From Prauserella shujinwangii (GTDB taxonomy: Bacteria > Actinomycetota > Actinomycetes > Mycobacteriales > Pseudonocardiaceae), in contig NZ_PVNH01000010.1 of the NCBI RefSeq assembly GCF_003001955.1, positions 124,001 through 188,000 on the forward strand: 64,000 nucleotides of DNA. The letters run 5' to 3'. Made by a program: the position numbers and the translations under genes. Numbering within the stretch: the stretch's first letter is position 1; the number at the start of each line of letters is the position of its first letter. A model generated the notes under the pieces. It was not told where the DNA came from. It ran no database searches and was given only the letters and a program-made list of their open reading frames with translations. Of the stretch, positions 1 to 7,842 are shown piece after piece.

Positions 1-328
1 CCCCGACCAGCTCGGTGAAGCGGGTGCTGAAGGTGCCCAGCGACGAACAGCCGACCGCGAAGCACACCTCGGTCACGCTGAGGTCGCCACGGCGCAGCAG
101 CGCCATCGCGCGTTCCACGCGGCGCGTCATCAGGTAGCTGTACGGCGACTCGCCGTAGGCACGCCGGAACTCGCGGCTGAGGTGGCCCGCCGACATGTGC
201 ACGCTGCGAGCGAGCGCCTCGACGTCCAGCGGCTGCGCGTACTCCCGGTCGATCCGGTCGCGGACGCGACGGAGCCGCGCGAGGTCGTGCAGACGCTGTT
301 CGTGCGCGCCGGCGGATTTGCTGGTCAC
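1..328 (-). CDS. AraC-family transcriptional regulator (partial)
   Basis: Only the N-terminal 109 residues are visible; the gene continues past the left edge. They contain both helix-turn-helix units of the AraC/XylS DNA-binding domain: the first around VEALARSVHMSAGHLSREF (residues about 27-45) and the second around SVTEVCFAVGCSSLGTF, where AraC proteins read DNA. The DNA-binding domain therefore sits at the N-terminus. This is the less common AraC layout, so any effector domain would be in the missing C-terminal part and its ligand cannot be judged. The GTG start at 326-328 is chosen because a TAGCTT hexamer lies exactly 7 nt upstream, as expected for a leaderless transcript. Confidence 0.85.
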   Translation of the reverse strand, partial: MTSKSAGAHEQRLHDLARLRRVRDRIDREYAQPLDVEALARSVHMSAGHLSREFRRAYGESPYSYLMTRRVERAMALLRRGDLSVTEVCFAVGCSSLGTFSTRFTELVG

Positions 329-335
329 GTGCCCG

Positions 336-341
336 AAGCTA
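336..341 (-). promoter_or_regulatory. -10 element of a leaderless promoter (AraC gene)
   Basis: TAGCTT reads toward the AraC gene and is 7 nt from its GTG, so transcription would begin at or next to the start codon. No clear -35 box is seen. Confidence 0.45.
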
Positions 342-487
342 CCCCACTCCCCTCGCCCGGTGCGCGACAACTGGCTCATTCGGCGCGGTGAACACGGGTG
401 CTGTGCCAGCCACCGCTCCACGGAACGCCCGGCGACCTCCGAATTCGTCACCGTGACGTTTCGGGTGGGGGTGGGTTGGATTGCCGG

Positions 488-874
488 TCAGCGGAGTTGT
501 TCGAGGTCCTGGGCGGTACGCGCGAGCTCGCGCGCCAGGCGGCGCAGCTCCTCGGCGTCGGCGCCGTCCTCCGCCGCCGTCCCCACGTCCTCCGCGGCGC
601 ACCGGAGCTGGAACAGCCGGTCCTGCAGCGTGGCCAGCTCCGCCCCGGAGAGCACGACGGCGTCCTCGGGCAGACCGCCGCGCTGCACGGCGATCCGCCG
701 CTCGTAGGCCCGCTGCCGGCACGACTGCCCGCAGTAGCGGCGTCGGCGCCCGACGGTCCCGTTCTGCTCGACCCGCTTGCCGCACCAGCCGCAGTAGTGG
801 ACCACACGCCTGCGGAGCGCGACCCCGTGTCCCGCCGGGTCGCCTGCCCCGCGCTCCTCCCCTGCGTCGTTCAC
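488..874 (-). CDS. Small zinc-finger-like protein of unknown function
   Basis: Predicted 128 aa. Residues about 24-45 hold two Cys pairs, in HYCGWCGKR and RRRYCGQSCRQRAYERR, giving a C-x2-C / C-x3-C arrangement that could bind one zinc. The rest is an Ala/Glu/Arg-rich helical segment, probably a coiled coil. Short proteins with this Cys layout followed by a helical tail are common in actinobacteria and are generally annotated as hypothetical. No enzymatic motif is visible. The start is the GTG at 872-874, because TAGGGT lies exactly 7 nt upstream; longer extensions to about position 1006 run through low-complexity Arg/Gly/Pro sequence and are unlikely. Confidence 0.7.
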   Translation of the reverse strand: MNDAGEERGAGDPAGHGVALRRRVVHYCGWCGKRVEQNGTVGRRRRYCGQSCRQRAYERRIAVQRGGLPEDAVVLSGAELATLQDRLFQLRCAAEDVGTAAEDGADAEELRRLARELARTAQDLEQLR

Positions 875-881
875 GATCGAG

Positions 882-887
882 ACCCTA
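882..887 (-). promoter_or_regulatory. -10 element of a leaderless promoter (zinc-finger gene)
   Basis: TAGGGT on the minus strand, 7 nt before the GTG at 874. It fits the same start-proximal hexamer pattern seen elsewhere in the window. Confidence 0.45.
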
Positions 888-1006
888 ACCGGTCGCCCCG
901 GGCCGCCCCGCGCGCCGCGCCGACCCGGCCCCCGGCCCGGCGAACGGTCACCCGGCGGCAACCGCCAGCACATGCCGCGGCCACGCCGGGCAGGCAGACT
1001 GGACAC

Positions 1007-1792
1007 GTGCCGACCTCACACCCCTATCTCGCCACCCCGCTCCCCAGGGCCTTCGCCCACCGGGGCTGGCACCTGGGCGACCTCGACGGCATGGAGAACT
1101 CCCTGCCCGCGTTCCAGCGCGCCGTGGCCGAGGGGTTCGACTACGTCGAGACGGACGTGCACGCCACATCGGACGGCGTGGTCGTCGTGCACCACGACGC
1201 GCTGCTGGACCGCACGACCGACGGCACCGGTCCCATCGCGCGGCAGCGGTGGGAGACCGTGCGCAGGGCCAAGGTCGGCGGCAGGGCCGGGATCTCCCGG
1301 CTCGAGGATGTCCTGGAGGAGCTGCCCGGAGCCCGGTTCAACGTGGACGTCAAGGCGGACTCCGCCGTGGAGCCCTTCGTCCGCGTCGTCGAGCGCCTCG
1401 GCGCGTTCGACCGGGTGGCGGCCGCGGCGTTCTCCGACGCGCGGCTCGCGCGGCTGCGGAAGCTGGCCGGACCCAAGCTGATGACCTCGCTCGGGCCGCG
1501 TTCGGCGGCCGTGCTGTGGGCCAACGGCTGGCTGCCGTTCCTGCGGCTCGGGTTCCTCAGCCGGGGCGCCATGGCACAGGTCCCGGTCCGGCAGGGGCCG
1601 ATGACCGTGGTCGACCGGGCGTTCCTCCGCTCTGCCCGCCGCGCGGGCGTCGAGGTGCACACGTGGACGATCGACGACAAGGCCCAGATGTGCGCACTGC
1701 TCGACCTCGGGGTCGACGGCATCGTCACCGACCGCCCCGACCTGCTCCGCGAGGTGCTCACCGAACGCGGCTGCTGGCCGACGGCGCGGTGA
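1007..1792 (+). CDS. Glycerophosphodiester phosphodiesterase
   Basis: Predicted 261 aa, a typical length for bacterial GDPD enzymes, which hydrolyse glycerophosphodiesters from phospholipid turnover to sn-glycerol-3-phosphate and an alcohol. The family residues are present: the His-Arg pair in FAHRGW, the metal-binding Glu and Asp in VETDVHATSDG, the second His in VVHHDALLDRTTDG, and a Lys-containing strand at FNVDVKAD. The C-terminal VHTWTIDD...VDGIVTDRPD is also characteristic. There is no signal peptide, so it is probably cytoplasmic. The GTG at 1007 is chosen because CAGACT lies 6 nt upstream and the conserved fold starts about 14 residues later. A dispersed palindrome follows 20 bp after the stop. 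Confidence 0.9.
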   Translation: MPTSHPYLATPLPRAFAHRGWHLGDLDGMENSLPAFQRAVAEGFDYVETDVHATSDGVVVVHHDALLDRTTDGTGPIARQRWETVRRAKVGGRAGISRLEDVLEELPGARFNVDVKADSAVEPFVRVVERLGAFDRVAAAAFSDARLARLRKLAGPKLMTSLGPRSAAVLWANGWLPFLRLGFLSRGAMAQVPVRQGPMTVVDRAFLRSARRAGVEVHTWTIDDKAQMCALLDLGVDGIVTDRPDLLREVLTERGCWPTAR

Positions 1793-1811
1793 GTGCCGAC
1801 CGAGCCGGTCA

Positions 1812-1863
1812 CCGCTCGTGAGTGGGAAACGTCGTTAGAACCACGTTTCCCGCTCACGAGCGG
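1812..1863. repeat. Dispersed palindrome, family A copy 1 (terminator-like)
   Basis: Two 21-nt arms with one mismatch enclose a 10-nt loop. The outer arm begins CCGCTCGTGAGTGGGAAACG. It lies 20 bp after the glycerophosphodiesterase stop, between two genes read in the same direction. It belongs to the same family as the elements at 11024, 22134 and 61260. The strong hairpin could terminate transcription although no T-tract follows. Confidence 0.85.
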
Positions 1864-1974
1864 GGCGGCCGGGTGGGCACGGTTCGGCCACGATCGCCCT
1901 GCCCGCCCACGCCGCGCGCGCACGCGAGCAGTAGTCTCCGCTCAGCTCGACGATCTTCTGGCAGGGAGCCCGGC

Positions 1975-3399
1975 ATGACCACTGTTCCCGAAGGCCCGGC
2001 TCCGGTCGCCGACGTCCGCGACCGCAAGCGGGAGCAACGCGGCTGGTACTTCTACGACTGGGCGAACTCGGCGTTCTACACGTCGGTGATCACCGTGTTC
2101 GGCGCCCTGTACACCGGCTCGGTCGCCGCGCAGGACGCCCGCGCCGACATCGCCCGCAACGGCCCCACCCCGTGCGTGGACGCCCAGGGCGCCGAGAACA
2201 CGCTGCAGAACTGCGACATCACGCTGTTCGGCCTGGCGTTCCCGGCGGGTTCGCTGTGGGGCTACCTGCTGTCGGCCGCGACGGTCATCCAGGTGCTGAT
2301 CCTGCCGATCACGGGCGCCATCGCCGACCGCAGCCAGTACAAGAAGCGCATCCTCGGGGCGTTCGCGTTCGTCGGCGCCACCGCGTCGGCGCTGCTGTTC
2401 TTCCTCGCCGACGGGCGCTGGGAGCTCGGCGTCGTGCTCTACGTCATCGCCAACGTCGGCTACGGGGCTTCGATCGTCGTCTACTACTCGTTCCTGCCCG
2501 ACATCGCGACCCCCGACGAGCGGGACAGGGTGTCGGCGCGCGGCTGGGCGTTCGGCTACCTCGGGGGCGGGCTCGCCCTGGCGTTGCAGCTCGCGTTCTA
2601 CCTCAGCCGTGACGCGTTCGGGGTGAGCGAGTCGCTCGCCGTGCGGATCTGTTTCCTCAGCGCGGGCCTGTGGTGGGGACTGTTCACGCTCATCCCGCTG
2701 CGCAGGCTGCACGAGCACCAGCCGCCGCACGGCCGGGAGCGCGGCGCGTCGATCGTGCGGGCCGGTTTCTCCGAGCTGTGGCAGACGCTGCGCGCGGCGC
2801 GGGCGTTCCCGTTGACGCTGGCGTTCCTCGGCGCCTACCTCGTGTTCACCGACGGCATCTCGACGGTGGTGGCGGTGTCCGCGCAGTACGGCAAGGACGA
2901 GCTGAAGTTCGCCAACGAGGTGCTGATCACCACGATCCTCGTCATCCAGTTCGTCGCCTACCTCGGCGGGATGCTGCACGGGTTCGTCGCCCAGCGGATC
3001 GGGGCGAAGAAGACCATCCTCGGCAGCCTGCTCGTGTGGATCGTGGTGATCTGCGCCGCGTACTTCATCCAGCCGGGCAAGGAGCTGCAGTTCTACGCCG
3101 TCGCCGGCGGCATCGGCCTGGTGCTCGGCGGCACCAACGCGCTGTCGCGGTCGCTGTACAGCCAGATGATCCCCGCGGGCAAGGAGGCACAGTACTACTC
3201 CCTGTACGAGATCGGTGAACGGGGGACGTCGTGGCTGGGCCCGTTGCTGTTCGCGGGCGTCGGCCACGCCACCGGGTCGTTCCGGTACGCGATCGTCGCG
3301 CTGGCCGTGTTCTTCGTGGCGGGTTTCGTGCTGGTGGCGCTGGTGCCTGTGAGAAGGGCCATCGCGGCGGCGGGTAACCGCGAGCCCGCGGTCCTGTAG
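1975..3399 (+). CDS. UMF1/Atg22-type MFS transporter
   Basis: Predicted 474 aa integral membrane protein with about 12 hydrophobic segments. The signature WYFYDWANSAFYTSVITVF near the N-terminus is diagnostic of the UMF1 family, related to yeast vacuolar effluxer Atg22. A conserved ITGAIADRSQYKKRIL loop follows transmembrane segments 2-3, and a second half-repeat loop is at QRIGAKKTIL. The transported substrate is not defined for bacterial members; amino-acid or small-metabolite efflux is only a family-level guess. The start is the ATG at 1975, preceded by GGGAG. An upstream extension to 1822 would run through the dispersed palindrome and is rejected. Confidence 0.88.
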   Translation: MTTVPEGPAPVADVRDRKREQRGWYFYDWANSAFYTSVITVFGALYTGSVAAQDARADIARNGPTPCVDAQGAENTLQNCDITLFGLAFPAGSLWGYLLSAATVIQVLILPITGAIADRSQYKKRILGAFAFVGATASALLFFLADGRWELGVVLYVIANVGYGASIVVYYSFLPDIATPDERDRVSARGWAFGYLGGGLALALQLAFYLSRDAFGVSESLAVRICFLSAGLWWGLFTLIPLRRLHEHQPPHGRERGASIVRAGFSELWQTLRAARAFPLTLAFLGAYLVFTDGISTVVAVSAQYGKDELKFANEVLITTILVIQFVAYLGGMLHGFVAQRIGAKKTILGSLLVWIVVICAAYFIQPGKELQFYAVAGGIGLVLGGTNALSRSLYSQMIPAGKEAQYYSLYEIGERGTSWLGPLLFAGVGHATGSFRYAIVALAVFFVAGFVLVALVPVRRAIAAAGNREPAVL

Positions 3400-3412
3400 C
3401 GGCGGCGGCCGC

Positions 3413-3418
3413 TAGGGT
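3413..3418 (+). promoter_or_regulatory. -10 element of a probable leaderless promoter (thymidine kinase)
   Basis: TAGGGT lies 8 nt before the GTG at 3427, one nucleotide longer than the usual spacing in this window. No Shine-Dalgarno sequence precedes the start. Confidence 0.35.
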
Positions 3419-3426
3419 GCTCGCTC

Positions 3427-4182
3427 GTGACCGCACTGGATGACGAGCTGGACCCCACCGATGCGCTGTCGGCGGTGCCCGCGGCGGGCGACCGTCGCGG
3501 GATGCCCGTGGCCGGGAGGCTGAAGTTCTGCTACGGGCCGATGGACTGTGGCAAGTCGACGCTGGCGCTGCAGATCGACCACAACCACGCCAGGCAGGGC
3601 AGGTGTGGCGTGCTGCTGGTGCGGCACGACCGGTCTGGTTCGGCGCGGATCACCAGCCGCATCGGCATCACCAGGGACGCGTTCGAGGTCGAGGCGGGCA
3701 CCGACGTGCGGCACCTGGTGCGGCAGCTGTGGGCGCGGGGCCGCCATGTGGACTACCTCATCGTCGACGAGGCGCAGTTCCTCTCCCCCGCCCAGGTCGA
3801 GCAGCTGGCCGAGCTGGCCGACGACGCAGGGATCGACGTGTACTGCTTCGGCATCGCCACCGACTTCCGCAGCGAGCTCTTCCCGGGGGCGCGGCGGCTG
3901 TTCGAGCTGGCCGACGAGCTGCAGCCGGTGCAGGTGGAGGTGCTGTGCTGGTGTGGCCTGCCCGGGCGGTTCAACGCGCGGGTGCGGGACGGCGAGGTGC
4001 TGCGGACGGGTGAGACGGTGTTCGTGGCGGACACCGGGCAAGCCACTGGAGTGAATTCCGCTCCGACACACGAACCGATCGATTCGGCTACCGTCCGTTA
4101 CCAGGTACTTTGTCGGCGCCACTTTCGTCTCGGCGATGTCGGGCCCTCGATGGCCCGGCAGGGCCAGTTGCGACTGACCTGA
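3427..4182 (+). CDS. tdk: Thymidine kinase (type II, TK1-like)
   Basis: Predicted 251 aa. It phosphorylates thymidine with ATP in pyrimidine salvage, in the cytoplasm. The P-loop GPMDCGKSTLAL (residues about 38-49) is a variant of the TK1 GPMFSGKS loop. The catalytic Glu lies in YLIVDEAQFLS, and the lasso region contains IDVYCFGIATDF, normally YGLRTDF in TK1-type enzymes. The zinc-binding cysteines appear as CWC in VLCWCGLPGRFN and in VLCRRHF near the C-terminus. An extra 30 residues precede the P-loop. The DC substitution in the P-loop and the ATDF variant mark it as a divergent actinobacterial form. The GTG start has no ribosome-binding site but a -10-like TAGGGT sits 8 nt upstream. Confidence 0.85.
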   Translation: MTALDDELDPTDALSAVPAAGDRRGMPVAGRLKFCYGPMDCGKSTLALQIDHNHARQGRCGVLLVRHDRSGSARITSRIGITRDAFEVEAGTDVRHLVRQLWARGRHVDYLIVDEAQFLSPAQVEQLAELADDAGIDVYCFGIATDFRSELFPGARRLFELADELQPVQVEVLCWCGLPGRFNARVRDGEVLRTGETVFVADTGQATGVNSAPTHEPIDSATVRYQVLCRRHFRLGDVGPSMARQGQLRLT

Positions 4183-4327
4183 GTGGCGACGCTTCATAGC
4201 CCAAGTGGGGGATTATTCCCAGATAACAGGGCATGGCGCGTCACGACGAGACTGAAAACGTCTCCCATCAGAGAAAGCTGTTCCGACGGGTGACGCAGCC
4301 CATCGTGAGTAAGGACATGCTGTACCG

Positions 4328-4354
4328 GGAATTCCTGACCCGGTCAGTGTCGTT
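4328..4354 (+). promoter_or_regulatory. SigR/SigH-type ECF sigma promoter upstream of rbpA
   Basis: GGAAT at 4328-4332 and GTT at 4352-4354 are separated by 19 nt. This closely matches the oxidative/disulfide-stress sigma factor consensus (GGAAT, about 18-19 nt, GTT) of Streptomyces SigR and mycobacterial SigH. Streptomyces rbpA is a known SigR target, which supports the reading. The 5' leader to the rbpA start would be about 50 nt. The match is seen in the sequence; promoter use is inferred. Confidence 0.6.
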
Positions 4355-4410
4355 GCACAGGGTGAGCATCGCCCTGGCTCCCGCCTGGGAGCCGACTGAA
4401 AGGACCCATC

Positions 4411-4755
4411 ATGGCCGACCGTGTTCTTCGTGGAAGCCGGTTGGGAGCGGTCAGTTACGAAACCGACCGCAATCACGACCTCGCCCCCCGGCGGACCGTA
4501 CGCTACTCGTGCCCGAAGAACCACGAGTTCGAGGTGCCGTTCTCGGACGACGCCGAGATCCCGACCGTGTGGGAGTGCCGGCTGCACGGCACCGAGTCGG
4601 AGATCGTCGAGGGTGGCCAGGCCGAGCCCAAGGAGGTCAAGCCTCCTCGGACGCACTGGGACATGCTTCTCGAGCGGCGTTCGATTCCGGAGCTCGAGGA
4701 ACTGCTGAACGAGCGGCTCGCCGAGCTCAAGGGCCGGCGCAGCCGCAGCGCGTAG
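4411..4755 (+). CDS. rbpA: RNA polymerase-binding protein RbpA
   Basis: Predicted 114 aa, the usual size of this actinobacterial transcription factor. RbpA binds RNA polymerase and principal sigma factors, stabilises open promoter complexes and contributes to rifampicin tolerance. All parts are recognisable: the N-terminal tail MADRVLRGSRLGAVSYETD, the core domain with VRYSCPKNHEFEVPFSDDAE and VWECRLHG, the basic linker KPPRTHWDMLLERRS, and the sigma-interacting helix IPELEELLNERLAELKGRR. The ATG is preceded by AAAGGA 8 nt upstream. A SigR-like promoter lies about 50 nt upstream and a strong GC-rich terminator follows 25 nt after the stop, so it is probably monocistronic. Confidence 0.96.
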   Translation: MADRVLRGSRLGAVSYETDRNHDLAPRRTVRYSCPKNHEFEVPFSDDAEIPTVWECRLHGTESEIVEGGQAEPKEVKPPRTHWDMLLERRSIPELEELLNERLAELKGRRSRSA

Positions 4756-4780
4756 CCAGGCCACCGCTCCCACCACAGGG

Positions 4781-4815
4781 CAGCGCCCCCGCGTCCTCTC
4801 GCCGCGGGGGCGCTG
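4781..4815. terminator. Hairpin terminator after rbpA
   Basis: A perfect 13-bp GC stem, CAGCGCCCCCGCG pairing with CGCGGGGGCGCTG, encloses a 9-nt loop. It lies between the rbpA stop and the convergent gene ending at 4847, so it can serve both. There is no T-tract, as is usual in high-GC actinobacteria. Confidence 0.8.
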
Positions 4816-4846
4816 CTGTGTGCGTCCGGGCTTCCGGCTGGGCCGG

Positions 4847-5341
4847 TCAGGACTCCGCTGTCCGCAGCAGTGCCCGCACCGCGGGGCGGAACTCGAAGAT
4901 GTACGGGAGCGCCTTGAGCTCCTCCGGCGTCACCGTGACACCACGGGCCGCGGCGAGCTCCGCCAGCCGGCTCCACGGACGGGATTCTCCGGCGTCCTCC
5001 TCGTCTCCCTCGTCCGGCAGCAGGCCTCCGACGAGAAGTTCCCGGAGCTCCTCTTCCGTGAAGCCCCGGAAGTCCGACGGGGAACCGCCGCGCTCGCCGA
5101 TGGTCACACCACGCTGGTTGCCGAGGACGACGCGCTTGCCGGATTCGAGGTCGACGTACTCGTTCAGGGCGAAACTGACCTGACGGGTCGACTGGTCCCA
5201 CGGAACGCGGAGACCGCACACGACCCCGAGGGCGACGACGGCTCCGTCACCGGCGGACGCGTCCGGGCCGAGCGGCAGCTCGCCCCAGCCGTCCCACGGC
5301 TGTCGGGGTGCGGGTGACCATCCACCTGCCGCGGCATCCAT
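4847..5341 (-). CDS. Conserved actinobacterial hypothetical protein
   Basis: Predicted 164 aa soluble protein with no signal peptide or membrane segment. The central part, VPWDQSTRQVSFALNEYVDLESG followed by KRVVLGNQRGVTIGERGG (given here in two pieces), looks like a beta-rich domain. The C-terminal half is acidic and helical. I do not recognise a named family or catalytic motif. The gene lies between convergent rbpA and the ppm/lnt pair transcribed in its own direction (37 bp from ppm), so it may be the last gene of a lnt-ppm operon. The ATG start has GGGGG about 8 nt upstream. Confidence 0.6.
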   Translation of the reverse strand: MDAAAGGWSPAPRQPWDGWGELPLGPDASAGDGAVVALGVVCGLRVPWDQSTRQVSFALNEYVDLESGKRVVLGNQRGVTIGERGGSPSDFRGFTEEELRELLVGGLLPDEGDEEDAGESRPWSRLAELAAARGVTVTPEELKALPYIFEFRPAVRALLRTAES

Positions 5342-5378
5342 GGCGGAACCCCCGGTGACCGGCTCGGCTCGCCGGGCC

Positions 5379-6149
5379 TCAGCGGAGCCTGCGCAGCAGG
5401 GCGCGCAGCTGCTCGGCGCGGCGCCGCAGCCCCCAGGCGGCGACGAGGACGAACGCCTCGCGGACGATCGAGGAGCTCATCTTCGACTCACCGATCTCCC
5501 GGTCGGTGAAGGTGATGGGTACCTCCACGATCGTGAAGCCCTCGCGGTCGGTGCGCAGGGTCAGGTCGATCTGGAAGCAGTAGCCATGGGAGGCGACCTC
5601 GCCGAGCGCGAGCTTGCCGAGCACCTCGCGGCGGTAGGCGCGGAAGCCCGCGGTCATGTCGTTGACGGGCACGCCGAGCGCCAGGCGCGAGTAGATGTTG
5701 GCACCCCGGGACAGCAGCTCCCTGCGGAGCGGCCAGTTGACCACGCTGCCGCCGGGCACGTAGCGGGAGCCGATGACCAGGTCGGCGTCGCCGAGCGCGG
5801 CCAGGATGCGCGGCAGGTCCTCCGGCGCGTGCGAGCCGTCGGCGTCCATCTCGACGAGCGTGCGATAGTCGCGGTCCAGTCCCCAGTGGAACCCGGCGAT
5901 GTAGGCGGCGCCGAGACCGGCCTTCTCCGTGCGGTGCAGGACGTGCACGCGGTCGTCGGCGGCCGCGAGCTCGTCGGCGAGCTCACCGGTGCCGTCCGGG
6001 CTCCCGTCGTCGACGACCAGCACGTCCACCTGCGGCAGCGTCGCGTGCAGGCGCTGGACGAGGGGCGTGAGGTTTTCCCGCTCGTTGTAGGTCGGGATGA
6101 TCACCAGCACCGGGTCGGTCTCGTCCCTGCGCTGTGTCCCCTCCGCCAT
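5379..6149 (-). CDS. ppm1: Polyprenol monophosphomannose synthase (GT2)
   Basis: Predicted 256 aa, GDP-mannose:polyprenyl-phosphate mannosyltransferase of family GT2. It supplies lipid-linked mannose for lipoglycans and protein mannosylation at the membrane. The N-terminus [18 protein letters not shown] and [17 protein letters not shown] are the nucleotide-binding strands; [10 protein letters not shown] (about residue 102) holds the DXD metal site; [17 protein letters not shown] and [13 protein letters not shown] are characteristic of dolichol-phosphate mannose synthases. There is no C-terminal membrane domain, so the adjacent Lnt may act as membrane anchor as in mycobacteria. In M. tuberculosis Lnt and Ppm are fused in one protein; here they are separate genes 23 bp apart. 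The ATG at 6149 has a clear GGGGAG ribosome-binding site. Confidence 0.93.
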   Translation of the reverse strand: MAEGTQRRDETDPVLVIIPTYNERENLTPLVQRLHATLPQVDVLVVDDGSPDGTGELADELAAADDRVHVLHRTEKAGLGAAYIAGFHWGLDRDYRTLVEMDADGSHAPEDLPRILAALGDADLVIGSRYVPGGSVVNWPLRRELLSRGANIYSRLALGVPVNDMTAGFRAYRREVLGKLALGEVASHGYCFQIDLTLRTDREGFTIVEVPITFTDREIGESKMSSSIVREAFVLVAAWGLRRRAEQLRALLRRLR

Positions 6150-6172
6150 GCTGCTCCCCTTCTTCTCGCGTG

Positions 6173-7753
6173 TCACCGAGCGCGCCGGCCGCGCAGCCGG
6201 AGCACGGACCCGGCGGCGGCCGCGGCGAGTGCGGCTCCGGCCAGCACGTACTCGGTCCACGGGCCGAGTCGATCCGCCAGCGTAGTCTCCTGCCGCAGCG
6301 GGACGTCGGCCACCAGTGACGCCGCGGTGAACAGGCCGGTCTCCTGTTCGATACTGCCATCGGGCCGCACGATCGCGCTCACCCCACTGGTGGCCGCCAC
6401 GACCACCGCCCTGCCGTGTTCGACCGCACGCAGGCGGGACATGGCGAGCTGCTGGTAGCTCATCTCCCCCGGCCCGTACCAGGCGTTGTTGGTCGGCACG
6501 ACGAGCAGCCGTGCCCCGGCCCGCGTGGCGCCGCGCGCGACGTAGTCGTAGGCGGCCTCGTAGCAGATGGCCGCGCCGATGCGAGTGCCCGCGATGTCGA
6601 ACACGCCGGGCTCGGTGCCCCAGCGCATGTCGCCCGTGCTGTCGACGAACGGGGTGAACCAGCGGGCGATCGTGCGCATCGGCACGTACTCGGCGAACGG
6701 GACGAGTTCCTGCTTGGCGTACCGCTCCCCCTGCCCCTGACCGGGCCACCAGGCGGCGACGGCGTTCTCCACCGCACCGTCCGGGTACTCGTAGCGGACG
6801 CCGAGCAGCGCGGGCGCGTCGAACCGGTCGACCATCGCGTCGAGGGCCGCGTCGTCGCCGACGGCGGCCGTGGCCGTCTCCGGCCACACGACCAGATCGG
6901 GCCGGGGCACCTCGCCCGCCTCGACGCGGGCGGCCAGCCGGTCGCTCTCGGCGAGGTGGTTGGCGCGGATGACGTCCCGCGCGCCGAGCAGCCCGAGGCC
7001 CAGATCGGGGGCGTTGCCCTGGACCACGGCCACGGTGCGGGTTCCGGTCTGCGCCCCGGTGCCGACGGTCGGCCACACGGCCAGCGCGGCGCACACGGGC
7101 AGCAGCGTGGTCAGCGCTGGGGCGAGCCAGGACCGGGCGGGGCGGGGTCCGTCGCGGCGGACGCGGACGAGCAGCCAGGCCAGGCCGAAGCCGGTGAGCA
7201 CCACGGCGAAACCGACCAGCGGAGCGCCGCCGACCGAGGCGAGGGCGAGGAAGGCGCCCTCGGGCTGGCTGAACGCGGCCCGGCCCCACGGGAAGCCGTT
7301 GGCGGGCCAGCGGGACCGGGCGAACTCCTGCAGGAGGAACAGGAGTGCCATCCACACCGGTGGGGCGGGCAGCCTGCTGACCAGCGGCATCAGGGCGCAG
7401 GCCGCGCCGATGTACGCGGCGAGCACGGCGGAGAGCCCCAGCCACGGGCTCGGCCCGAAGTCCTCGCCGAGGAAGTCCTGGATCCACCGCAGGTGCAGGA
7501 GGTTGAACGTGAGGCCGAACGCGAAGCCGTACCCGGCGCTGCCCCACGCGCGGCGCCCGTGCAGTGCCAGTCCCAGGCCGGTGAACGCCAGCGGGGCGAG
7601 CCACCACAGCTCGCGCGGGGCGAAGCTGAGGTAGAAGACGACGCCGGAGGCGACGGCGAGCGCGAGCCTGCCCAGTACGTGCCGGGTACGACGCGTCCGT
7701 GACCCGGCAGGCGCCGGCGCGGTGCGAGCCTCCTCGGGGGCCGTGGCGATCAC
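6173..7753 (-). CDS. lnt: Apolipoprotein N-acyltransferase
   Basis: Predicted 526 aa membrane enzyme that N-acylates the lipid-modified Cys of lipoproteins. Six to seven hydrophobic segments fill roughly the first 210 residues, followed by a nitrilase-like extracytoplasmic domain. The catalytic triad is visible: Glu in [11 protein letters not shown] (about residue 291), Lys in [14 protein letters not shown] (about 346) and Cys in [14 protein letters not shown] (about 397). A last hydrophobic stretch is at the C-terminus. It is upstream of ppm with a 23-bp gap, the split equivalent of the mycobacterial fused protein. The GTG start at 7753 is supported by TAGGCT exactly 6 nt upstream. Confidence 0.93.
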   Translation of the reverse strand: MIATAPEEARTAPAPAGSRTRRTRHVLGRLALAVASGVVFYLSFAPRELWWLAPLAFTGLGLALHGRRAWGSAGYGFAFGLTFNLLHLRWIQDFLGEDFGPSPWLGLSAVLAAYIGAACALMPLVSRLPAPPVWMALLFLLQEFARSRWPANGFPWGRAAFSQPEGAFLALASVGGAPLVGFAVVLTGFGLAWLLVRVRRDGPRPARSWLAPALTTLLPVCAALAVWPTVGTGAQTGTRTVAVVQGNAPDLGLGLLGARDVIRANHLAESDRLAARVEAGEVPRPDLVVWPETATAAVGDDAALDAMVDRFDAPALLGVRYEYPDGAVENAVAAWWPGQGQGERYAKQELVPFAEYVPMRTIARWFTPFVDSTGDMRWGTEPGVFDIAGTRIGAAICYEAAYDYVARGATRAGARLLVVPTNNAWYGPGEMSYQQLAMSRLRAVEHGRAVVVAATSGVSAIVRPDGSIEQETGLFTAASLVADVPLRQETTLADRLGPWTEYVLAGAALAAAAAGSVLRLRGRRAR

Positions 7754-7759
7754 CCGTCC

Positions 7760-7765
7760 AGCCTA
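7760..7765 (-). promoter_or_regulatory. -10 element of a leaderless promoter (lnt)
   Basis: TAGGCT on the minus strand, 6 nt before the lnt GTG. It lies between the start codon and the family B palindrome, so the lnt-ppm operon begins here. Confidence 0.5.
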
Positions 7766-7783
7766 GGCGGGCTCGGTGAACGG

Positions 7784-7842
7784 ACTGTCATGAGTGACCC
7801 GTTGCTGGCGAGAAATGTCCGTAACGGGTCACTCATGACAGT
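7784..7842. repeat. Dispersed palindrome, family B copy 1 (terminator-like)
   Basis: Two perfect 20-nt arms, ACTGTCATGAGTGACCCGTT and its reverse complement, enclose a 19-nt loop. It separates the lnt promoter from the amidohydrolase. The amidohydrolase stop codon TGA (7833-7835) lies inside the right arm, so the element encodes the last residues of that protein. A second copy is at 58186. Confidence 0.88.

Noticed and set aside
1822-1974. Upstream extension of the UMF1 transporter gene
   Set aside because: It would translate through the family A palindrome and add a non-conserved Arg-rich leader; the ATG at 1975 has a ribosome-binding site.
4233-5183. 316-codon plus-strand reading frame across rbpA
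   Set aside because: It overlaps rbpA in another frame and its protein is low-complexity Ser/Arg/Pro sequence.
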